A DNA stretch of 64,000 bases from Pyrobaculum sp. 3827-6 (GTDB lineage Archaea > Thermoproteota > Thermoprotei > Thermoproteales > Thermoproteaceae). Position numbers and translations under genes: made by a program. The notes beneath the pieces are model-generated. The model was given only the letters and a program-made list of their open reading frames with translations, was not told where the DNA came from and did no database searches. The DNA lies in NCBI RefSeq assembly GCF_025641885.1, contig NZ_JAOTQN010000002.1, positions 124,001 through 188,000 of the forward strand. The letters are read 5' to 3'. How positions within the stretch are numbered: position 1 is the first letter of the stretch; each line of letters begins with the position of its first letter. This document shows, one piece after another, positions 18,680 through 26,697 of the stretch.

Positions 18680-20331
18680 CGTCGACTCTCTAAAATGTTC
18701 GATATAAAGTTAACTAGCTCGGCGGCGCTTGGCCTCTTTGACGGATCTATGCTCAGCATCTTTAGGACAATTTCATCCATCCATGCAGGTACGTCAGCGG
18801 CATAAGTACTTGGGGGCGGTATCTGGTAGCCATTTTCAATAAACACGTTGGGGTTTATGCCAGTCAGCGCCTCGTAGAGGACGCACCCCAGCGAGTATAT
18901 ATCAGAGGCGAACGACGCGGTGCCTTTCTTAACCTCAGGCGCTGCGTATGCGGGCGACATGAAGCTACTGTGCACATAGCCGCCAGTTACCACCTTGGCT
19001 ATTCCCATGTCGCCTATTTTCGCCGTCTTCCTGTCTCTTGTGAACATTATATTCTCAGGCTTTATGTCCAGGTGGACGATGTTGTGTTTGTGAATTTCGT
19101 ACAGCCCCTGGGCCAGCTGTTTAAACAACTCCGCCACCTGACCCGGCGGCAGCCTCTTCCGAGCCCTCAACAGATCTCTCAACGTCCCCCCCTCCATATA
19201 CTCTAGCAATATGTAGGGCGGGTTTTTCATGTATTGACGCATGTCGTTGTACCCCACCGCTGGTAGGTATACCTCAAAAGCCTTTACTACGTAGTCCGAC
19301 CTTATTTCGAGGTATCGGTTCATCTCCTGTCCAAAATGGCGTAAGATATTCTCGTCTCCAGCCAACGGCGCCCCGTAGTCGTCAAGGTAACGTAGTATCT
19401 TCGCGGCGTAGACACTCCCCTTCTGCCTCACCATTAGTACATAGCTAAATCCGCCTATCCCTAGGAGGCGGACCACCTTATACCGCCCGCCTAGCCAAGA
19501 ATATAGCCAGCCCAGAGGTGGCTGTGTGGAGAGGTAGAGAACCCTCTTATAAGTGAGTACATAAGATAGTAGAAGCATTAACGCAGGCAAAATGCTTAGG
19601 AATTCGCCTAGAGATGTGAGGTAGTAAACGTTGAAAGCCGCCAGAGCTATCACTAACATAGGCGACACGTCGGCTAAAGCCGCCGTGCTCCCAGCTAAGA
19701 CCGAAAGCGGTAGCGTGGACGTAGAGACTAAGGCAGACGCCGGTAATAGCAACCATAGGGATTTGCCGAGCTGGCTTGGCTTGAAGTTGTATAGGTACAT
19801 TAATGCAATTGAGTATCCTGTAAATACTTCATCAACTAAGTAATATATATAGATTAATATTTCATTCAAGTAGTATTCAATAAGAATTAATATTTTTATA
19901 AAAGTAACTATTGTAAATAAAATCATTGTTGCAATTCTATATCTATCGTAGATAGCCCTAAAGATTACCAACGTTATCAATGTAGTATTTAGGAGTAAGA
20001 CGGCGCCGTTACCTGAGAGGATTAGCAAAAGGGTTGACAGGATAATCCAACCTAGCACAGCGTAGTGTCTGTATGCAAACCAGCTGGCAAGTGAGGACAC
20101 AACAGCCGGAGTTGCCGCTAGCCAGCTATCCACCACTGCTAGAAAGAAGAAGAGATATAAGTATACGTGTAGTAGACGTAAACTGCTTAATGTATTTAAC
20201 CTACCAATCGTGTCTGGTCTGTGCTTTTTGATAGATATGGCAGACCTTTCCAGAAGCTTAGGTACGTGGTTAATGACGAATGTAACTATAACTGTGTCTT
20301 CTGCCACTTTGAGGGTCAGTTGAGGCGCCAA
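18676..20331 (-). CDS. Membrane-anchored eukaryotic-type Ser/Thr protein kinase (start uncertain)
   Basis: The last 271 residues are a Hanks-type kinase. It has a Gly loop LGIGGFSYVLMV, YAAKIL with the ATP Lys, HLDIKPENIMF as catalytic loop (Leu in place of Arg of HRD), IGDMGIAK as the metal loop (DMG for DFG), and YAAPE. The N-terminal half is a row of about seven hydrophobic helices with short loops, so the kinase is held at the membrane. The longest frame starts at TTG 20331 but would run 111 bp antisense into moaA. GTG at 20136 is the next in-frame start and would cut the first helix. The true 5' end is therefore open. The FHA gene follows with a 4-nt overlap. Confidence 0.85.
   Translation of the reverse strand: MAPQLTLKVAEDTVIVTFVINHVPKLLERSAISIKKHRPDTIGRLNTLSSLRLLHVYLYLFFFLAVVDSWLAATPAVVSSLASWFAYRHYAVLGWIILSTLLLILSGNGAVLLLNTTLITLVIFRAIYDRYRIATMILFTIVTFIKILILIEYYLNEILIYIYYLVDEVFTGYSIALMYLYNFKPSQLGKSLWLLLPASALVSTSTLPLSVLAGSTAALADVSPMLVIALAAFNVYYLTSLGEFLSILPALMLLLSYVLTYKRVLYLSTQPPLGWLYSWLGGRYKVVRLLGIGGFSYVLMVRQKGSVYAAKILRYLDDYGAPLAGDENILRHFGQEMNRYLEIRSDYVVKAFEVYLPAVGYNDMRQYMKNPPYILLEYMEGGTLRDLLRARKRLPPGQVAELFKQLAQGLYEIHKHNIVHLDIKPENIMFTRDRKTAKIGDMGIAKVVTGGYVHSSFMSPAYAAPEVKKGTASFASDIYSLGCVLYEALTGINPNVFIENGYQIPPPSTYAADVPAWMDEIVLKMLSIDPSKRPSAAELVNFISNILESRR
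20193..20200 (+). promoter_or_regulatory. TATA-like box of moaA
   Basis: TATTTAAC lies 21-28 nt upstream of the GTG start of moaA at 20221. Read on the other strand (GTTAAATA), the same block could also serve the kinase gene, in which case kinase translation would start downstream of it. Confidence 0.5.
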
Positions 20332-21153
20332 GGCAAGGGCTTAACGGCTGAGGACTATGGTTTTGTTACGTCGGTGTTCAAATCGCTGGGGGTCTCCGAC
20401 TTCAAGATTACCGGCGGCGAGCCTCTTCTGAGAAGCGACTTAGATCTAGTAATTTCGAATATTGCTAAGAGCGGGGCGGTGGTTACGTTGACTACAAACG
20501 GCTACTTGTTGAGAAGGTGGATTGATAAGCTACATGCGGCGGGGCTGAGGAGAATCAACGTGTCGGTGCATGTCGCAGATCCTGAGAGATACTCAAAAAT
20601 CGCCGGCGTGCCGCCCGGCGCTTTTCACGAAGTTTTAAGGGGCCTCGTCGAGACTAGAAACAGGGGTATTTCGCTTAAGCTAAATGCCGTGGTGATGCGC
20701 GGAATAAATACAGATAGAGAAAGCATAAAGGGATTGATAAGACTTGCAACATCCCTTGGGGCATCTCTCCAGTTTATTGAACTAATGCCAAGTGGGTCAG
20801 GCGTCAAGATCTTTGACGATTACTACGAGCCCATAGAGACCGTGGTGTCTATCATTGAAGAGCTGGGGGGTAGACCAGTGGGGGTGAGGAAGGAACTCCA
20901 TAATAGGCCTCTCTACGCAGTGGCCGGAGTAACAGTCGAGTTGATTAAGAACTTCAATAACCCCACTTTCTGTAGCGGGTGCACTACTATGAGGTTGACA
21001 AGCGACGGCAAGTTAAAGACGTGTATATACGCCGAGCCAGCCGTCGATCTGTTGCCATATATAAAGACGCGCGACGTCGAAGGCTTGGTTTACGCCGTAC
21101 GCCAAGCGCTTGCAAAGAGAGAGCCTAAATTCAAGCTCTACTCCTCCTCGTAG
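20221..21153 (+). CDS. moaA: GTP 3',8-cyclase MoaA (molybdenum cofactor)
   Basis: 310 residues, a radical SAM enzyme that makes 3',8-cyclo-GTP, the first step of molybdopterin synthesis. The N-terminal 4Fe-4S motif is CNYNCVFC (C-x3-C-x2-C) and KITGGEPLLR is the GGEP SAM motif. The C-terminal cluster is FCSGCTTMRLTSDGKLKTCI, which binds the second cluster and GTP. The GTG start has a TATA box at the leaderless distance. The next gene, convergent by 16 nt, is a ModE-like regulator, and a MoaC-like gene is at 26694, so molybdenum/tungsten genes cluster loosely here. Confidence 0.95.
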   Translation: MLFDRYGRPFQKLRYVVNDECNYNCVFCHFEGQLRRQGKGLTAEDYGFVTSVFKSLGVSDFKITGGEPLLRSDLDLVISNIAKSGAVVTLTTNGYLLRRWIDKLHAAGLRRINVSVHVADPERYSKIAGVPPGAFHEVLRGLVETRNRGISLKLNAVVMRGINTDRESIKGLIRLATSLGASLQFIELMPSGSGVKIFDDYYEPIETVVSIIEELGGRPVGVRKELHNRPLYAVAGVTVELIKNFNNPTFCSGCTTMRLTSDGKLKTCIYAEPAVDLLPYIKTRDVEGLVYAVRQALAKREPKFKLYSSS

Positions 21154-21548
21154 TATGGGATCTCCTCCTCGTCTCTGCTGGGCTTAGCAACATATTGCTC
21201 AAGATTAGACAACAGCTCCGAGAACCGCCTTTCCCAAGCCGCCGCCACCTGCTCGGCCTCCTTGCTCATAGCTTCGTAGTAGCTCAGGAGTAGCTTGCCC
21301 ACTTCTGTGAGCTCCGACACGCCCCTCTCTTTGCCCCCCCGCCTCGACTCCACAAGGGGGACGCCTAGGGCTTCCTCAAGCTTCTTGATGTAGGTCCAGA
21401 TAAACTTGTAGGAGTAGCCGAGCCTCCTAGCGGCTGAGGCTATGGAGCCCGTCTCCTCCAGAGCCTTAAGAATGTTGTAAATGCCGGGCCCCATTATCTC
21501 CTGTCCGTCTTTGTCTATCCATATGCGCATCTTTATCTTAACAACCAC
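21138..21548 (-). CDS. ModE-like winged-helix regulator
   Basis: 136 residues. PGIYNILKALEETGSIASAA, RRLGYSYKFIWTYIKKLEEA and GVPLVESRRGGKERGVSELT form the ModE/LysR-type winged helix found in molybdate-responsive regulators. No molybdate-binding (MOP) domain follows; the C-terminus is an acidic helical tail (DEEEIPYYEEE). Thus it may bind DNA without sensing molybdate itself. It is convergent with moaA and overlaps it by 16 nt. Two starts are possible, GTG 21548 and ATG 21530; each has a TATA-like block at a suitable distance. Confidence 0.85.
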   Translation of the reverse strand: MVVKIKMRIWIDKDGQEIMGPGIYNILKALEETGSIASAARRLGYSYKFIWTYIKKLEEALGVPLVESRRGGKERGVSELTEVGKLLLSYYEAMSKEAEQVAAAWERRFSELLSNLEQYVAKPSRDEEEIPYYEEE

Positions 21549-21578
21549 AGAGCTCTGTTTAAGAGAGTTAAAATAGAT

Positions 21579-22835
21579 TCATAAATGGAGTCTAGAAGTC
21601 ACGCCCCACTTGCCTAGGTACTCGCCGATTCTGATCAACTCGTTCAACTTGGCGGTTCTCTCCCCTCCCATTATCCCCGTCTTGATGATCTCTGCGCCGA
21701 ACCCAACGGCTATGTGTGAAAGAGTCCTGTACTCGGTGTCGCCCGACCTGTGCGACACGATGATGCGCATGCCGAAATGCCTGGCTGTCTGCACCGCTTG
21801 GTGCGCTCTGAGCAACGTGCCTATTTGATCCGGCTTTATAATCACGCCAGTGGCGGCCCCTGCCTTCCCGCCCTCTCTTATACGCTCGGGGTTGGTCACG
21901 AAGAGGTCATCCCCAACTATGAGGCGGTCTCTAAACCTCTCGGTCAACTCAGCGAAGGATTGGAAATCTTCCTCGTGGAAGGGGTCCTCCACATATATGA
22001 GGTCGAACTCCTCAATTAGCCTAGACACAAATTGTAGTTGCTCATGTGGACTCCGCTCCACGCCCTCGTTTTTGTAGATGTATTTTTCGCCGCTCCACAG
22101 ACTAGAGGCGGCCATGTCGACGCCGAGGCCGATTTCTACGCCCACCTCGCTACCCACATCCCTCGCCACCTCTTTCAAAATTTTCAAGGCGGTTGTCGAC
22201 GATATACGGGGGGTCCAGGCCCCCTCGTCGTTTTTCCCACCGGTAAACGAGGTATCTACTTTGAGTATCTGCTTGAGGACGCGTTTATGTACCTCGGCGT
22301 TGGCGTACACCGCCGTGTATATATCAGGGGGGCTAAGCGGCACGACGAGGAACTCTTGTATATCGGGGCCCAGCCCCCTGCTGTGCTTGCCCCCGCCGAT
22401 GACGTTGCCTAGAGGCAACGGGAGCCGCCTTGCGTAAGCCCCGCCTATGAAGGCAAATAGGGGGATGCCCAGCGAGGCGGCGCCCGCCTCTGCGGTTGCA
22501 AATGATGTGGCTATGGCCACGGCCCCTCCGATTTTCTCAAACCTGTATGTGCCGTCTATCTCCTCCAGCTTCCCGTCCACAGAGTATGGCTCCGTCACGT
22601 CCAGGCCGACGATTTCAGGCGCTACTAGCTTCTCAAAAGCGGCTAAAGCCGCGTCGATGCCCCCCTCGGGGAAATACGCAACCTCGTGGAGGCCTCTAGA
22701 GGCCCCCGCAGGCGCCGCGGCTCTGGTTGTCAACACCTCACCGGTAGCTGGATTCTCGACTGTCAGCTCGACTTCTACTGTGACGTCCCCTCTGCCGGTA
22801 AATACCTTCCGTATCCAGACGTCGCTAATCTGCAT
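21579..22835 (-). CDS. eno: Enolase
   Basis: 418 residues, normal for archaeal enolase, which turns 2-phosphoglycerate into phosphoenolpyruvate. RAAAPAGASRGLHE, GGGKHSRGLGPDIQEF, the metal-ligand segment IYVEDPFHEEDF, VGDDLFVTN, the catalytic Lys in VIIKPDQIGT, and SHRSGDTE are all present. The pyruvate kinase gene is 6 kb away. TATA-like AT sequence lies just upstream of ATG 22835. Nothing unusual. Confidence 0.97.
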   Translation of the reverse strand: MQISDVWIRKVFTGRGDVTVEVELTVENPATGEVLTTRAAAPAGASRGLHEVAYFPEGGIDAALAAFEKLVAPEIVGLDVTEPYSVDGKLEEIDGTYRFEKIGGAVAIATSFATAEAGAASLGIPLFAFIGGAYARRLPLPLGNVIGGGKHSRGLGPDIQEFLVVPLSPPDIYTAVYANAEVHKRVLKQILKVDTSFTGGKNDEGAWTPRISSTTALKILKEVARDVGSEVGVEIGLGVDMAASSLWSGEKYIYKNEGVERSPHEQLQFVSRLIEEFDLIYVEDPFHEEDFQSFAELTERFRDRLIVGDDLFVTNPERIREGGKAGAATGVIIKPDQIGTLLRAHQAVQTARHFGMRIIVSHRSGDTEYRTLSHIAVGFGAEIIKTGIMGGERTAKLNELIRIGEYLGKWGVTSRLHL

Positions 22836-22856
22836 ATGAGGCGTAAAGTATCTAGT

Positions 22857-23462
22857 TTATATCTCTGGTAGTACTATTTTTTGCTGTGTTGTAAACACCC
22901 TCCTGAAGCCCTCCTTCTTAGTTATTACAACCACGTCAATCCCCTCCCCGGAGCCCGGGTCGTTTCTAATCGCCGCCTTGACAGATTTTATAGCGAGGTC
23001 TATGGCCTCTTCCAGCGACATGTCTTCTCTATACCCCACCTCCAGGGCGCCTTTGGCGTACGGCGAGCCGCTACCGGTGGCTATGTACCTCTCCCTGGTG
23101 ACTGTCCCCAGCCAGTCTATCATGTAGAGAGCCGCTCCCCCCTCGTCGACACCGCCGATAATTGAATGTACAATGTAGACGTAGGGGCGTGAATAGAATA
23201 GGATTAGCGACATGTAGTTCACCAAGGCGCTTATCGGGATAGGCTTTTTGTGCTCCATCCTGTACTCGCGGGCGCGTAGAGTAAGAAACGACAACACGGA
23301 CTGCAGATCTGCAACGCCGCCGGACATCGTAGCCGCCACGTGGTCGTCTATTTTCCAGATTTTCTCCCCCCTCTTGTGGGCGATGTAGTATCCAGCAGTT
23401 ACTCGTTTATCTGTCGCCAGGATCACCCCATCTCTTACCACAATGCCGACGGTTGTCGTCAT
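22857..23462 (-). CDS. psmB: Proteasome beta subunit, catalytic
   Basis: 201 residues. After the initiator Met the protein begins TTTVGIV, so the catalytic Thr1 is exposed simply by Met removal and there is no longer propeptide. In mature numbering Asp17 (ATDKR) and Lys33 (RGEKIW) are in place, and ATGSGSPYA supplies the conserved Ser region. The subunit should be an active beta-type peptidase of the 20S core. Crenarchaea usually have two beta subunits; the other, and alpha, are not in this window. Confidence 0.94.
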   Translation of the reverse strand: MTTTVGIVVRDGVILATDKRVTAGYYIAHKRGEKIWKIDDHVAATMSGGVADLQSVLSFLTLRAREYRMEHKKPIPISALVNYMSLILFYSRPYVYIVHSIIGGVDEGGAALYMIDWLGTVTRERYIATGSGSPYAKGALEVGYREDMSLEEAIDLAIKSVKAAIRNDPGSGEGIDVVVITKKEGFRRVFTTQQKIVLPEI

Positions 23463-23498
23463 CGGAAGGGTGTTGGAAACTCCTTTTAAGTGTTCTGG

Positions 23499-24188
23499 CT
23501 AGGACTTAAGCTCCACCTCTTCTACAAATCTCACCTTTTTCACCCCCTGGAACTTGCTAGAAACCTCTGAGGTGTACTGCAACAGAATTCCGCCTATGCG
23601 CTCGTACAGCAGAACCTCGGCTGGGAGGATTACCGTCATGACGTCTCCATCTAGCGACACCTTGATCTTCTCCTCGGAGACCCTCGGCAGGTAGAGCCTC
23701 AACAAAGCCACGGCCCGCTCCTCTACGGTGTTTAACTTCTTCACTACACGTCCCTTGACTATAAACGTCTTCCCGGCCAGGGGGTGGTTGAAATCTAGCA
23801 CCACCCGCCCACCTGAGATAGACACCACCCTCGCTCGTTGCCCCTCGAAGTCCACGACGTCGCCCACGCTGGGAATCACGCCGTGGCGGTGAAACTCCCT
23901 AATAGAAACAACCTTGACCTTGTTAGGATCTCTTACGCCGTAGGCCTTCTCGGGGGGTACCTCCACCTCGAATTCCTGACCTTCGTCTAGGCTAAGCAGG
24001 GCGTTCTCCACGGGCTCCCACAGCGGCGTCTCGCCGAGAATAATAAGCCGCGGCCCGTATACCTCCTCAGGTCGGTATATACCAGCCTCCTTGGCTACCG
24101 CCTCCTGGCTAGTCTCCACCACCTTCCCGTCGTCTTTTGAAACAACCGCGTAGTCAAGGAGGATGTAGTCGCCTTTCGCCAAGGTCAT
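23499..24188 (-). CDS. FKBP-type peptidyl-prolyl isomerase (long archaeal form)
   Basis: 229 residues. The N-terminal FKBP domain has KGDYILLDYAVV, LGETPLWEPVENALLSLDEG, a PPEKAYGVRDPNKV segment, the inserted flap domain (IPSVGDVVDFEG) and VVLDFNHPLAGKTFIVKGRV. The last ~75 residues form the extra C-terminal domain seen in long archaeal FKBPs. It would speed prolyl isomerisation and act as a chaperone in the cytosol. It lies 2 nt downstream of rps17e, so both may share a transcript. Confidence 0.92.
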   Translation of the reverse strand: MTLAKGDYILLDYAVVSKDDGKVVETSQEAVAKEAGIYRPEEVYGPRLIILGETPLWEPVENALLSLDEGQEFEVEVPPEKAYGVRDPNKVKVVSIREFHRHGVIPSVGDVVDFEGQRARVVSISGGRVVLDFNHPLAGKTFIVKGRVVKKLNTVEERAVALLRLYLPRVSEEKIKVSLDGDVMTVILPAEVLLYERIGGILLQYTSEVSSKFQGVKKVRFVEEVELKS

Positions 24189-24190
24189 AC

Positions 24191-24406
24191 CTAAGCCGAC
24201 GACTCAGCCTTTTCCTGTGCCTTGCGCCTCTTGACAAGTCTAGTTATGTAACCAGCGACGCGGTTTCTCACCGTCTTACTTGGGATCTCGGCGAGCTCGG
24301 CTACCGCCTTTTTATTTTCATCAAATTTATCGGTAAATTTATCTGGGTACATTTCAAGGAGTTTTTCACCCAGCGATTTAATATATCGAGGTCTGACGCG
24401 ACCCAT
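24191..24406 (-). CDS. rps17e: 30S ribosomal protein eS17
   Basis: 71 residues, the short archaeal form. [20 protein letters not shown] and [20 protein letters not shown] are typical of eS17, found in archaea and eukaryotes only. The ATG at 24406 has a TATA-like box at 24428-24435. FKBP follows 2 nt later. Confidence 0.95.
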   Translation of the reverse strand: MGRVRPRYIKSLGEKLLEMYPDKFTDKFDENKKAVAELAEIPSKTVRNRVAGYITRLVKRRKAQEKAESSA

Positions 24407-24427
24407 GGCGCCTTCACGTGAGTTATA

Positions 24428-24435
24428 TATTTAAA
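24428..24435 (-). promoter_or_regulatory. TATA-like box of rps17e
   Basis: TTTAAATA on the minus strand lies 22-29 nt before the ATG at 24406. The sRNA candidate at 24439-24488 ends just upstream of it on the same strand. Confidence 0.55.
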
Positions 24436-24438
24436 TAT

Positions 24439-24488
24439 TCAGTGCGCCGTGTAGCTCATCACGGATCAGGTGAGGTGCATTTCTTCAC
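24439..24488 (-). ncRNA. Candidate C/D-box sRNA (2'-O-methylation guide)
   Basis: On the minus strand the 50 nt are ordered as follows: C box GTGAAGA (24482-24488, one mismatch to RTGATGA), a 12-nt guide AATGCACCTCAC, D' CTGA (24466-24469), a 3-nt spacer, C' GTGATGA (24456-24462), a 13-nt guide GCTACACGGCGCA, and D CTGA (24439-24442). This spacing is that of archaeal C/D sRNAs, which direct fibrillarin to rRNA or tRNA riboses. It sits in the divergent gap between rps17e and rpl2. Targets were not identified; no terminal stem is evident. Confidence 0.55.
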
Positions 24489-24510
24489 ACTAAAGCCGTG
24501 TGGTTAATAT

Positions 24511-24518
24511 TTATAAAG
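24511..24518 (+). promoter_or_regulatory. TATA-like box of rpl2; sets the start codon
   Basis: TTATAAAG lies 21-28 nt before ATG 24539. A longer frame would begin at 24500, upstream of this box, so that start cannot be on this transcript. The ATG at 24539 is therefore preferred. Confidence 0.65.
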
Positions 24519-24538
24519 TGTCTAAACCACAAGGCGCG

Positions 24539-25279
24539 ATGGGTAAGAGGATTTTAGTACAGAGGCGTGGAAGAGGGGGGTCTCAGTTCAGGTCGCCGAG
24601 CTGGAAGAGAGACGGCCCAGTGAGGTATCCGCCTCTGGAGGCCTTGTCCGGGAGGGGGTATGTAGTTGATATAGTGCACGAGCCGGGGCTCAACGCCCCC
24701 GTGGCGAGGATAGAAACTGAAAACGGCGTTGAGTTTCTAAACTACGCGGCGGAGGGACTCTACGTGGGGCAGGTAATTGAAATAGGCAGGGGGGCGCCTC
24801 CAAAAACCGGCAACATAATGATCCTTGGTGAAATTCCAGAGGGCACCATGATATTCAATGTTGAGAAGAGGGCGGGGGATGGGGGCAAGTTCGCGAGGTC
24901 GGGCGGCACCTACGCAGTGGTGGTGGGGCAGAAGCCGGAGGAGAATAAGACCATAATTCGGTTGCCCAGCGGGAGGACTGTGGAGGTGGACTCCAGAGGT
25001 AGGGCCACCGTGGGCATTGTGGCAGGCGGCGGCAGGATTGAGAAACCGTTTCTAAAAGCGGGGAAGAAGTACCACAGGGCTAGAGCGAAGGCGTGGAAGT
25101 ACCCCACCGTCAGGGGCAAGGCGATGTCTCCATATGCGCATCCGCACGGCGGAGGTTCGCACCAGAAGGGCGGTACGCCTGTGCCGAGGACGGCGCCGCC
25201 GGGTCAGAAAGTCGGCTTTATTGGTTCGAAGTGCACCGGCCGCGGCTGTGCGAGAGCTAGGGCACAGCAGAAACAGTAA
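24539..25279 (+). CDS. rpl2: 50S ribosomal protein uL2
   Basis: 246 residues from ATG 24539, which fits archaeal uL2; the frame is open 13 codons further up but the promoter lies in between. [18 protein letters not shown] at the start, [14 protein letters not shown], and the C-terminal [20 protein letters not shown] loop, including the conserved His near the peptidyl-transferase centre, identify it. The TAA stop overlaps the ATG of the next gene by 1 nt, so rpl2 and the IPP isomerase gene are coupled. Confidence 0.96.
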   Translation: MGKRILVQRRGRGGSQFRSPSWKRDGPVRYPPLEALSGRGYVVDIVHEPGLNAPVARIETENGVEFLNYAAEGLYVGQVIEIGRGAPPKTGNIMILGEIPEGTMIFNVEKRAGDGGKFARSGGTYAVVVGQKPEENKTIIRLPSGRTVEVDSRGRATVGIVAGGGRIEKPFLKAGKKYHRARAKAWKYPTVRGKAMSPYAHPHGGGSHQKGGTPVPRTAPPGQKVGFIGSKCTGRGCARARAQQKQ

Positions 25280-26337
25280 TGGGCATAGAGAAGAGAAAGG
25301 ACGACCACATCTACATCGCCTCTTCGGAAATTTCACAAGTTGGCTCTGCTTGGTTTGAGGATGTTGTTTTGATACATAACGCCCTTCCAGAAATGGACAT
25401 TTCCGAGGTGGAGCTAAGCGCTCGTTTTCTAGGCGCTCCAGTAAAGGCTCCGTTTGGAATAGGGGCGATGACTGGGGGGACGGAGCTTGCGGGGAAGATA
25501 AACGCCGAGTTGGCGAAAGCCGCGGAGGAGTTCGGCATACCTATCTACGTGGGTTCCCAGAGAGTGGCGCTGGTGAAGAGGGAGGTTAGGTGGACGTTTG
25601 AAGTAGTTAAGCAAAACGCCCCGTCGGTGCCTAAGGTGGCAAATCTCGGCGCTCCACAACTAGCCGGGCTTTCAGAAAAGGAGCTTGAGGCGTGGGTTGT
25701 GGAGGCCGTGGATATGATAGATGCATATGCAATCGCCGTGCATCTAAACGCGGCTCAAGAGGTGGTGCAACCAGAGGGTGAGCCGAATTTCAGGGGGGTG
25801 TTGGAGAAGTTGAAGATTGTCAAGAAGGCTGCAGGTAGGCCTCTTATCGTAAAGGAGACCGGCAACGGCATTTCGAAGGAGGTGGCGGCGCGGCTGTCGG
25901 GAATCGCCGATGCTATAGACGTCGGGGGGTTCGGCGGGACCTCTTTCGTTGCGATAGAGGGCGCCAGGTCTGGAGAGTCGTCGCTACAGAGGAGACTTGC
26001 CGAGACGTTTAGGCTGTGGGGGATACCCACGGCGGCTTCTATATGCGAAGTGAGGTCGGCATACGCGGGATACATAATTGCGTCTGGCGGGATTAGAAGC
26101 GGCTTAGATGGCGCGAAGGCCTTGGCAATGGGTGCCCACTTCTTCACGATGTCCCAGCCTCTATTAAAGGCGGCGCTTGAGGGTCGGCTACGGGGCGAAA
26201 TTGAGGCTGTGATTGCCGAGTTGAGAACCGCCATGTTTCTAACGGGCGCCCGCACTGTGCGGGACTTGGCGCTGGCGCCGCGCGTATATGGGCCAAGGCT
26301 TAGAAATTGGATTGAGCAGAGGCGCCTATCTTGTTAA
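25279..26337 (+). CDS. fni: Type 2 isopentenyl-diphosphate isomerase
   Basis: 352 residues. It interconverts IPP and DMAPP with FMN and NADPH, needed for archaeal isoprenoid lipids. RKDDHIYIA at the N-terminus, [10 protein letters not shown], the [10 protein letters not shown] segment, [39 protein letters not shown] and [20 protein letters not shown] are the FMN- and substrate-binding motifs. It is coupled to rpl2 (1-nt overlap), a ribosome-isoprenoid gene pairing typical of archaea. Confidence 0.96.
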   Translation: MGIEKRKDDHIYIASSEISQVGSAWFEDVVLIHNALPEMDISEVELSARFLGAPVKAPFGIGAMTGGTELAGKINAELAKAAEEFGIPIYVGSQRVALVKREVRWTFEVVKQNAPSVPKVANLGAPQLAGLSEKELEAWVVEAVDMIDAYAIAVHLNAAQEVVQPEGEPNFRGVLEKLKIVKKAAGRPLIVKETGNGISKEVAARLSGIADAIDVGGFGGTSFVAIEGARSGESSLQRRLAETFRLWGIPTAASICEVRSAYAGYIIASGGIRSGLDGAKALAMGAHFFTMSQPLLKAALEGRLRGEIEAVIAELRTAMFLTGARTVRDLALAPRVYGPRLRNWIEQRRLSC

Positions 26338-26367
26338 GAATTTATAGCCCGGGGGTTTGTATTCTCC

Positions 26368-26697
26368 GTGTCTTGTCCCAAGTGCGGCTCTAAAGACGTG
26401 ATGTTGCTCCCCTCCAACGAATATGTGTGTAAGAAATGTGGCCATAGGTGGCCAATGCCGCAGCCAGATTATACGTGGATAGAGGTGGAGATAAAAAAAG
26501 CGAAGCTTTTCGAAAAGTATATCGACGCGCCTGTAGATAGCTGTGAGGAGTTGATATCCCAGCTTCTAAAAGAGCTTGACGAGAAAAACGCGAGGTTGCT
26601 GGCCGCTAAAATCCTACTGCAGAGAGCCGAGAGGCGTAAGACGACTCCGGCAGAGCTGAAAAAACTGTATGACGATGCAGAAAGGTGTTTTCAATGA
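26368..26697 (+). CDS. Small zinc-ribbon protein of unknown function
   Basis: 109 residues from GTG 26368, with a TTTATAGC box about 20-29 nt upstream. The N-terminus SCPKCGSKD and [10 protein letters not shown] form a C-x2-C...C-x2-C zinc ribbon. The remaining ~70 residues are helical and charged ([20 protein letters not shown]). I do not recognise a named family. Its TGA overlaps the ATG of the MoaC-like gene (ATGA), so the two are translated together and may work together. Confidence 0.85.
   Translation: MSCPKCGSKDVMLLPSNEYVCKKCGHRWPMPQPDYTWIEVEIKKAKLFEKYIDAPVDSCEELISQLLKELDEKNARLLAAKILLQRAERRKTTPAELKKLYDDAERCFQ

Noticed and set aside
24443-24500. tRNA-like 5' stretch (gcgccgtgtagctcatcacgg) on the plus strand
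   Set aside because: The D-arm partner, anticodon stem and T-arm (GTTCGAATC-type) are missing; the C/D-box reading on the other strand explains the sequence better.
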